From positions 1 to 48,355 of the forward strand of contig JAGBGK010000012.1 in assembly GCA_017936005.1 (NCBI GenBank): a DNA stretch of 48,355 bases. The letters run 5' to 3'. The stretch's first letter is position 1. Each line of letters begins with the position of its first letter. Of this stretch, positions 43,368 to 48,355 are shown in pieces. The position numbers and the translations under genes are program-made. Origin of the DNA: Tidjanibacter sp. (lineage in GTDB: Bacteria > Bacteroidota > Bacteroidia > Bacteroidales > Rikenellaceae). Below the pieces are notes generated by a model. The model saw nothing but the letters and a program-made list of their open reading frames with translations. It made no database searches and was not told the origin of the DNA.

Positions 43368-44600
43368 ATGAACAACCAAACACACTCCTTGCGCCCCAAA
43401 GCGCTCAACGATGCCGAGACCATCAAGCAAACCATCCTACGCTACTGCATCTATGAAGGTAATCATATGATTCCCTCGCTTGCCGAAGCTCTTGGTTACA
43501 GCGTGCCGACCATTACAAAATACATTGGAGAGTTGATGGCTGAGGGTTATTTTATTGAGTACGGGAAGGTGGCGTCACAGCGAGGTCGCAAACCTATTGT
43601 TTATGGTGTCAATCCCTCCTCCTGCTACTTCGTGGGAGTTGATATCGGGCGTTTTGCACTCAACATCGGAATAATGAATCTGGTGGGAGAAATCATCCAC
43701 GAGACAACCATCGACACCTATCGTTTTGAAAACTCACCCGCCTCGCTTGACGAGGTGTGTGAACACGTCTGCAAGGTTATCTCAAAGGTCAACATCGACA
43801 CCACAAAAATTGTCAACATCAACGTCAATATTTCGGGCCGAGTGAATGCCGAAACGGGATATAGCTATTCCGTCTTCAACTTTGAGGAGAACGACGAGCC
43901 TTTGGCCCAGATTATATCCGATAAGATTGGATATCCCGTTCAGATTGAGAATGATACAAGGGCAATGACCTATGGAGAGTTGGCAAGCGGAAATGCTCGC
44001 CGATACAAAAATGCGCTCTTTGTGAATGCCAGCTGGGGTCTTGGTCTGGGCATCATCATCGGTGGCGAGCTCTACTATGGCAAACACGGCTATTCGGGCG
44101 AGTTCGGACACATCAACGTCTACCAAAACGAGATTATGTGCCACTGTGGGAAAAAAGGCTGTTTGGAGACCGAGGTATCGGGCAGTGCAATCTATCGCAA
44201 ACTCTGTGAACGCATACGCAACGGACAGAATTCCGTTCTCTCGGAGCTTGTAAATCACGGCCAAGCAATCACCGTATCAGACATTGTCAATGCCGCCAAT
44301 TTGCAAGAGGACACACTATGCATCGAACTCATCGAGCAGACCGGCTCCGAGCTAGGCCGACTGATGGCAAATATGATTAACATTTTCAACCCCGAAGCTG
44401 TAATTATTGGCGGCACATTAGCTATGGCCGGCGAGAGTTTTCTTTCGCCCATCAAGTCGTCCATACGTAAATATTCGCTCAAACTAATGAGTCGAGATAT
44501 CGACATTATGCTGTCGGCAATGCCGTTGAGTTCGGGTATGATTGGTGCTTGTATGGCCGCCCGACAAAGACTTTTCCCATATCAGCACAGGGGAAATTAA
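43368..44600 (+). CDS. ROK-family transcriptional regulator (NagC/XylR-like)
   Basis: 410 residues: an N-terminal winged-helix DNA-binding region (about 15-75, SLAEALGYSVPTITKYIGEL) and a ROK sugar-binding domain (about 85-405). The ROK zinc motif is complete: His248 (GEFGHIN) with Cys258, Cys260 and Cys265 (CHCGKKGCLE). The region around ENDTRAMTYGE (Asp196) corresponds to the kinase catalytic Asp. The glycine-rich loop reads WGLGLGIIIGG. ROK repressors with an HTH usually bind amino sugars or their phosphates. It is transcribed divergently from block A, so it is the natural candidate to control that operon in response to a hexosamine signal. It is followed by a bidirectional terminator. Confidence 0.94.
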   Translation: MNNQTHSLRPKALNDAETIKQTILRYCIYEGNHMIPSLAEALGYSVPTITKYIGELMAEGYFIEYGKVASQRGRKPIVYGVNPSSCYFVGVDIGRFALNIGIMNLVGEIIHETTIDTYRFENSPASLDEVCEHVCKVISKVNIDTTKIVNINVNISGRVNAETGYSYSVFNFEENDEPLAQIISDKIGYPVQIENDTRAMTYGELASGNARRYKNALFVNASWGLGLGIIIGGELYYGKHGYSGEFGHINVYQNEIMCHCGKKGCLETEVSGSAIYRKLCERIRNGQNSVLSELVNHGQAITVSDIVNAANLQEDTLCIELIEQTGSELGRLMANMINIFNPEAVIIGGTLAMAGESFLSPIKSSIRKYSLKLMSRDIDIMLSAMPLSSGMIGACMAARQRLFPYQHRGN

Positions 44601-44610
44601 AAATTCGAAC

Positions 44611-44632
44611 GCTGTAAACAACGTTTTACAGC
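44611..44632. other. short inverted repeat after ROK gene
   Basis: GCTGTAAA-6-TTTACAGC, 10 bases after the ROK stop. No T-run follows on either strand; it may be an operator-like site or part of the 3' end structure. Confidence 0.35.
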
Positions 44633-44649
44633 CCTACAACCGACAGACA

Positions 44650-44691
44650 TTAATCAAAACTGCCACCCGTTGAGGTGGCAGTTTTGATTAA
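44650..44691. terminator. bidirectional terminator between convergent genes
   Basis: A perfect 18-bp stem (TTAATCAAAACTGCCACC and its complement) with a 6-base loop. A-rich on one flank and T-rich on the other, it serves both the ROK gene (plus) and the GHL10 gene (minus), which converge here. Confidence 0.9.
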
Positions 44692-44763
44692 CATATCCAT
44701 AAGGATTTCTATCTCTACATAGGGTGCCACACAATACTGTGGCCACGATAGCACAAATTTTTC

Positions 44764-46149
44764 CTACTTCTGTGCACTTCGCAAATATTGACCAATACCC
44801 CTTTCGAGCGCATTCCAATAGTCGTATTTCTTGATGTGAATGAGGTCGAAGATGAAATATCCGTCGCAGGCATTGATTGCAGCATCAACGCTTTTCACCA
44901 CTTCGGCATCCTTACCGCCATTCTCCCAGCCTGTGCCATTACCAACATCGGGACCACCAACAACAGTACACTCTCGCATAACCTTGTTGTAGGCCTGTTT
45001 ACAAAATCCTTCCACGCTCCACTCGTTGTCGCCGTATATATTATTAACTCCTGCATAGGCACCAATTATGAGCAAATCGAGGTGGTCGGCATAGCCATAG
45101 TTTTTGTAGTCGGCTGTTGCCCACTTGGGATAGGCATTAACAACACTAAACCGAGGACTTGCCCAATTCACACCCACCTCGTAATAGGTTGTGTACCAGC
45201 CACCAACATAGGCTCCAAACGAGATTTTGGGATTAACACTCTTGACTGCCGCACTCGCTTTTTCCATGAAGTCGTGGATGGTTTTGACCCTAAATTCGAG
45301 CCACTCATACTGCACATCACTCAACTTGGATGGCAATGTTGTAGTTCCAGATGCCATCACATCCGCAGGCCAATTAGTGATAGTCTTGCCGAGATGTTTC
45401 TCAAATTTGGCGCGAGTAACATCCGAAAAGTCACTCATAAAATTGTCGTAGCGGCAGCGATCCAACACAATGCCGTCGAGATTGTCATAAGCAGCCAAAT
45501 CTTTGAGCAGGTCGCACAAAAATTCCATTGCTTCATCATTGGCAGGATTGAGGAACTTGGCACCGGAAGAGGCGTACATTGCACTCTCCAAACCATTGGC
45601 GGTATTGAGCACCGTTACCCAACTGCGATATTTGGTATCACGGAAGGCCATACCCAACTGTCCCAGGGAGTTACTAACGCCTGCTACCATAGTATTGAAG
45701 CCGGCGTGCACACGAAGACCCACCTTGTGGCCCGCCTCAATGAATGCATCCAGATAGTCCCATTCGGCCGTGCGTTCCTCCCAATGATAGCCTTGACCTC
45801 CTGCCCACGAAGCAAGTTTCGTTACCTGCTCGGTGTGGGTGGTACGGAAAAGCACATCGCCACACGTCGGCCTAACATCCACCACAATATCCGTAAATCC
45901 CACCTGAGCGACCTTTGCCATATCGCTCTCTATCTTGGCCTTATCGTTGGCGTAGTCGTGGAAGTTAGACGCTGCATCAATCCACACAAAACGGGGCTTA
46001 ACGACATCGTCATCAGGCTCTGGTGTGGGCGTGGGCGTTGGTGAAGGCCACTCCCATTCTGGTATGTCGTTTTTTTTGTCACCGCAAGCTATTATGGTGA
46101 ATGCCACTGCACCCACAAAAAGAAACATCAATAGTAGTTTTTTAGACAT
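44764..46149 (-). CDS. GHL10-type glycoside hydrolase lipoprotein, third copy
   Basis: 461 residues, lipobox in AFTIIACGDKK, then a short Pro-Thr-Pro-Glu linker. The barrel follows the 31130-32587 protein almost block by block: PRFVWIDAASNFHDYAND, FTDIVVDVRPTCGDVLFR, LDGIVLDRCRYDN, GGWYTTYYEVGVNWASP and GPDVGNGTGWENG. The last Asp of the RYDD signature is Asn here. It has its own perfect promoter (46178-46208) and shares a terminator with the convergent ROK gene, so it is expressed separately from block A. Probably a duplicate of the block A enzyme with modified specificity or regulation. Confidence 0.84.
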   Translation of the reverse strand: MSKKLLLMFLFVGAVAFTIIACGDKKNDIPEWEWPSPTPTPTPEPDDDVVKPRFVWIDAASNFHDYANDKAKIESDMAKVAQVGFTDIVVDVRPTCGDVLFRTTHTEQVTKLASWAGGQGYHWEERTAEWDYLDAFIEAGHKVGLRVHAGFNTMVAGVSNSLGQLGMAFRDTKYRSWVTVLNTANGLESAMYASSGAKFLNPANDEAMEFLCDLLKDLAAYDNLDGIVLDRCRYDNFMSDFSDVTRAKFEKHLGKTITNWPADVMASGTTTLPSKLSDVQYEWLEFRVKTIHDFMEKASAAVKSVNPKISFGAYVGGWYTTYYEVGVNWASPRFSVVNAYPKWATADYKNYGYADHLDLLIIGAYAGVNNIYGDNEWSVEGFCKQAYNKVMRECTVVGGPDVGNGTGWENGGKDAEVVKSVDAAINACDGYFIFDLIHIKKYDYWNALERGIGQYLRSAQK

Positions 46150-46177
46150 AGGTTCTCCTATAATTTATCACACACGA

Positions 46178-46208
46178 CAAAGATATGACTCACAAGATGA
46201 TAATACAA
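46178..46208 (-). promoter_or_regulatory. promoter of the third GHL10 gene
   Basis: TTG (46206-46208), 20 bases, TATCTTTG (46178-46185) on the minus strand; leader about 23 bases. Confidence 0.65.
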
Positions 46209-46260
46209 TGCAAAAAACGAAAAAAAGCATTCAAAAAACGAAAATACATACAACAAACGA

Positions 46261-46279
46261 GCCTCCCAAATTGGGAGGC
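46261..46279 (-). terminator. probable terminator after alpha/beta hydrolase
   Basis: Inverted repeat GCCTCCCAA-A-TTGGGAGGC, followed on the minus strand by TCGTTTGTTG. It lies 16 bases after the hydrolase stop. Confidence 0.6.
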
Positions 46280-46295
46280 CCGCAAGACACAAACA

Positions 46296-47276
46296 TTAGT
46301 CCATAATGATTTCTATCTCAGAGGTATCTCGCTTCGCAAAGTTGGATTTGATGTAGGTCATCATTCCGAAATTGGTCTTAACCTTTGGTAGCGAGGGATC
46401 CTCCACTCTCAGGTGTACCGTTTTGCGCTCCTTACCGAGGGCTTCACGCACCAGAAAACTCTCAATCATATCCCTCTGTTCCCACATCGGCCTCCACGAA
46501 ATACTATGGCCACGATAGCACACATCGTGGAACCAATAGGACACACCCTGCTTTGCAAGCGATTTGGCAATGGCCTCCGAGCCAAACAAGGAGACTCCGA
46601 AGAGCGATTGGCGGCCATAGGGGACATTCTTGTCGGCGTTACCGTGGCAGAGCAAAATCGGGCACGGAGTGCGCTCCCAGCGCAATTTACGGCCCTTACC
46701 CATCACCGCTCCGGCCATTGAAATCACGCCTGCATAGTTGAAGTCGGCAGGCAACACAGCAGGTGCGCTCAGGCCATTACAGATGGCCCACTCGGCCTGA
46801 CAAACCGTGATGGCACCTGCGCTGGACCCCATCGTTACAATCTGCTCGGGGTTGATGCGGAGTTGCTCGGCATTGCTCACAAGAAAGGCTGTCGCCTCCA
46901 ACAAATCCTCCGTGGCAACATCAACAGCATTCATCAACATTGAACGAAAATCCAACAGAGAGCGTTTCGCATTAGGCTCTTCGAGCAACGGGCGAAGGCC
47001 CAAGCGATAGTCGATAGCCACCACCGTCCACCCTCGACGGGCAAAATATTCATACACCTCCGAAAGTCCTTCGCTATTGCGCGAGCCGGCCAAAAAGGCT
47101 CCGCCAAAGACATAAACCAAACACGGCTGCACCTCGGATGAATTTTTATAGACATCCATTTGCAGCGCAACATCGCCTCGGTGGGTGTAGGTATAGGTCT
47201 TACAATCAACACTTTGTGCCCTCAACGAGAGGGACAAAGCAAGCACTAAAAACAGGGTTGTGGTTATCTTTTTCAT
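46296..47276 (-). CDS. secreted alpha/beta-hydrolase (esterase-like)
   Basis: 326 residues with a signal peptide ending LSLRAQ (about residue 21). The oxyanion region is VFGGAFLAGS (56-65, Phe replacing the usual His of HGG), the nucleophile elbow GSSAGA has Ser152, the acid is likely in LLCHGNADKNVPYG and the His in YRGHSISWRP. The protein resembles carboxylesterase/feruloyl-esterase-like hydrolases of Bacteroidetes and is only distantly like the hydrolase at 19154-20137. Transcribed alone, away from the SusC gene at 47400. It may remove ester decorations in either locus. Substrate unknown. Confidence 0.85.
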   Translation of the reverse strand: MKKITTTLFLVLALSLSLRAQSVDCKTYTYTHRGDVALQMDVYKNSSEVQPCLVYVFGGAFLAGSRNSEGLSEVYEYFARRGWTVVAIDYRLGLRPLLEEPNAKRSLLDFRSMLMNAVDVATEDLLEATAFLVSNAEQLRINPEQIVTMGSSAGAITVCQAEWAICNGLSAPAVLPADFNYAGVISMAGAVMGKGRKLRWERTPCPILLCHGNADKNVPYGRQSLFGVSLFGSEAIAKSLAKQGVSYWFHDVCYRGHSISWRPMWEQRDMIESFLVREALGKERKTVHLRVEDPSLPKVKTNFGMMTYIKSNFAKRDTSEIEIIMD

Positions 47277-47299
47277 TTTGTCGAAAAAACAATGGAGTG

Positions 47300-47307
47300 C
47301 AAATGTA
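47300..47307 (-). promoter_or_regulatory. putative -7 box of the alpha/beta hydrolase
   Basis: TACATTTG on the minus strand, 23 bases before the start codon. No -33 box at the usual spacing. Confidence 0.45.
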
Positions 47308-47360
47308 CGTTATTTTTTCGTGAGATAATACTGTCCTGTTAATAAATATATGTATAACAC

Positions 47361-47393
47361 TTGCAAGAAAACCAATAAATAGTTGTATTTTTG
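47361..47393 (+). promoter_or_regulatory. putative promoter of the third SusC, giving almost no leader
   Basis: TTG (47361-47363), 22 bases, TATTTTTG (47386-47393). The G of the -7 box is 7 bases from the ATG at 47400, so the transcript would start at or next to the start codon. Confidence 0.5.
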
Positions 47394-47399
47394 CGCGCT

Positions 47400-48355
47400 A
47401 TGAAAAAAACAATAACCCATATTTTGTTTGCAGTGCTGTTGGCACTTGCTCCTTTCAGCTCCTTTGCGCAAGGGCAGAAAGTGAAAGTTAGCGGTACGGT
47501 TGTGGACGGCGAGAGTGGCGAACCACTCATCGGCGTTACCGTGCTGACCGAAACATTTAGCGGAGTCACCACCTACATCGACGGCTCATACTCCATCGAG
47601 GCAGAGGCAGGCACTACCCTGACCTACTCCTATATGGGCTACAAGGATGTGGTGTGGACTATCCCCACAGGAGCCTCCGAGGCTATCAACAACGTGACAA
47701 TGCACACCGAGGGCGAGGTGTTGGAGGACGTTGTGGTGATTGCCTATGGTGTGCGTAAGAAAGGCACAGTGGCAGGCTCCGTATCGACTGTGAAGTCGGA
47801 GAAAATCGAAAACACCCCAACGGCTGCCTTCGACCAAGCTCTGCAAGGTCAAGTGGCAGGTCTGAGCGTGTTATCCAATACGGGTGAGCCAAGCGCATCG
47901 GCAGTGATGACCATTCGTGGCACCAACTCCATCAACTCGGGCACCGCTCCGCTCTACATTCTGGACGGTGTGCCCATCTCGGCCAGCGATTTCAACACCA
48001 TCAACCCTGCCGACATCGAGTCTTTGTCGGTATTGAAGGATGCATCCTCCACCTCAATCTATGGTGCGAGGGCTGCTAATGGTGTGATTGTCATCACCAC
48101 CAAGAGGGGCCGTATTGCCGACCGCCCACGCATCGAATACCGTATGCAGTTGGGTATCTCGCAGGCCGATGCCGGCAAGTGGGACCTCATGAATACCGAA
48201 GAGCGTATCCGCTACGAGAAGGAGATTGGTATGACCGATGGTCAGGACTACGCCTTCCTCTCGCAGACCAACATCAATTGGATGAACGAGGTGTTCAACA
48301 GCACCGCACCCCTGCAAAACTATGAGTTGTCGGTTTCGGGTGCAGACGAAAAGAC
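47400..48355 (+). CDS. SusC/RagA TonB-dependent transporter, 5' part (runs off the window)
   Basis: The first 318 codons of a SusC gene, open to the right edge. The start ATG is fixed by an in-frame stop at 47376-47378 and by the signal peptide MKKTITHILFAVLLALAPF...SFAQ. A regulatory-like domain (VSGTVVDGESGEPLIGVTVL), TonB-proximal EDVVVIAYGVRKKGTVAGSV and plug signature LKDASSTSIYGARAANGV follow, then the start of the barrel. It is on the opposite strand to the two other SusC genes and separated from them by the ROK gene, so it opens a different locus. A SusD partner is expected just beyond the window but is not seen. Confidence 0.95.
   Translation, partial: MKKTITHILFAVLLALAPFSSFAQGQKVKVSGTVVDGESGEPLIGVTVLTETFSGVTTYIDGSYSIEAEAGTTLTYSYMGYKDVVWTIPTGASEAINNVTMHTEGEVLEDVVVIAYGVRKKGTVAGSVSTVKSEKIENTPTAAFDQALQGQVAGLSVLSNTGEPSASAVMTIRGTNSINSGTAPLYILDGVPISASDFNTINPADIESLSVLKDASSTSIYGARAANGVIVITTKRGRIADRPRIEYRMQLGISQADAGKWDLMNTEERIRYEKEIGMTDGQDYAFLSQTNINWMNEVFNSTAPLQNYELSVSGADEK

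Noticed and set aside
44611-44632. Inverted repeat GCTGTAAA-6-TTTACAGC as a ROK operator
   Set aside because: It is downstream of the ROK gene and not near any promoter; no second copy was seen in the divergent region, so I list it only as an unassigned inverted repeat.

Overview
The window looks like a chromosomal stretch of a gut-type Bacteroidales bacterium, possibly Rikenellaceae/Alistipes-like (genus not established). The basis is the SusC/SusD pairs, the many Cys-anchored lipoproteins, the Bacteroidetes-only families (DUF5017, DUF5018, DUF5009, DUF4434, BACON, fimbrillin-like) and promoters that fit the Bacteroides consensus (TTTG or TTG, 20 nt, TAnnTTTG). I saw no tRNA, rRNA, insertion sequence, phage gene or CRISPR array. 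Almost everything is one dense glycan-utilisation region, read mainly on the minus strand (right to left).

Block A (43056 down to 23686, minus) starts at a divergent promoter facing a ROK-family regulator (43368-44600, plus). Its order is DUF4434 Tat-exported protein, MFS sugar porter, N-acylglucosamine 2-epimerase, SusC, SusD, DUF5018 lipoprotein, GHL10-type glycoside hydrolase lipoprotein, calcineurin-like phosphoesterase, DUF5009 membrane acyltransferase-like protein, a NagB-LmbE fusion and a GH20 beta-hexosaminidase, closed by a terminator at 23624-23659. The set points to uptake and breakdown of N-acetylhexosamine-rich glycans. Hexosamines would be released by GH20, imported by the MFS porter and funnelled through the epimerase and the NagB-LmbE protein.

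Between the blocks lie a BACON-domain lipoprotein with its own promoter and terminator, a NAGPA-type phosphodiester glycosidase behind a repeat-rich leader, and an alpha/beta hydrolase with a strong promoter and a LacI-type operator. Block B (18747 down to 2549, minus) has a near-identical LacI-type operator upstream. It reads: sialate O-acetylesterase broken by an in-frame TAG, an unannotatable 46-residue peptide, fimbrillin-like lipoprotein, SusC, SusD, DUF5017 lipoprotein, a second fimbrillin-like lipoprotein sharing a nearly identical C-terminal module with the first, and two paralogous VCBS/FG-GAP propeller proteins, ending at a strong terminator (2482-2515). A GHL10 lipoprotein and a CE2-type esterase follow as a short unit to the left edge.

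Right of the regulator are a third GHL10 lipoprotein, closely similar to the one in block A, and another alpha/beta hydrolase, both minus. After these, a new SusC gene (plus, cut by the window edge) begins what is probably another locus. The most interesting points are the NagB domain whose canonical Asp-His-Glu catalytic triad is replaced, the amber-split acetylesterase, the small peptide gene, the shared LacI-type operators, the duplicated C-terminal module and the threefold GHL10 set alongside a phosphodiester glycosidase. All functional assignments come from reading motifs by eye; no database search was run.
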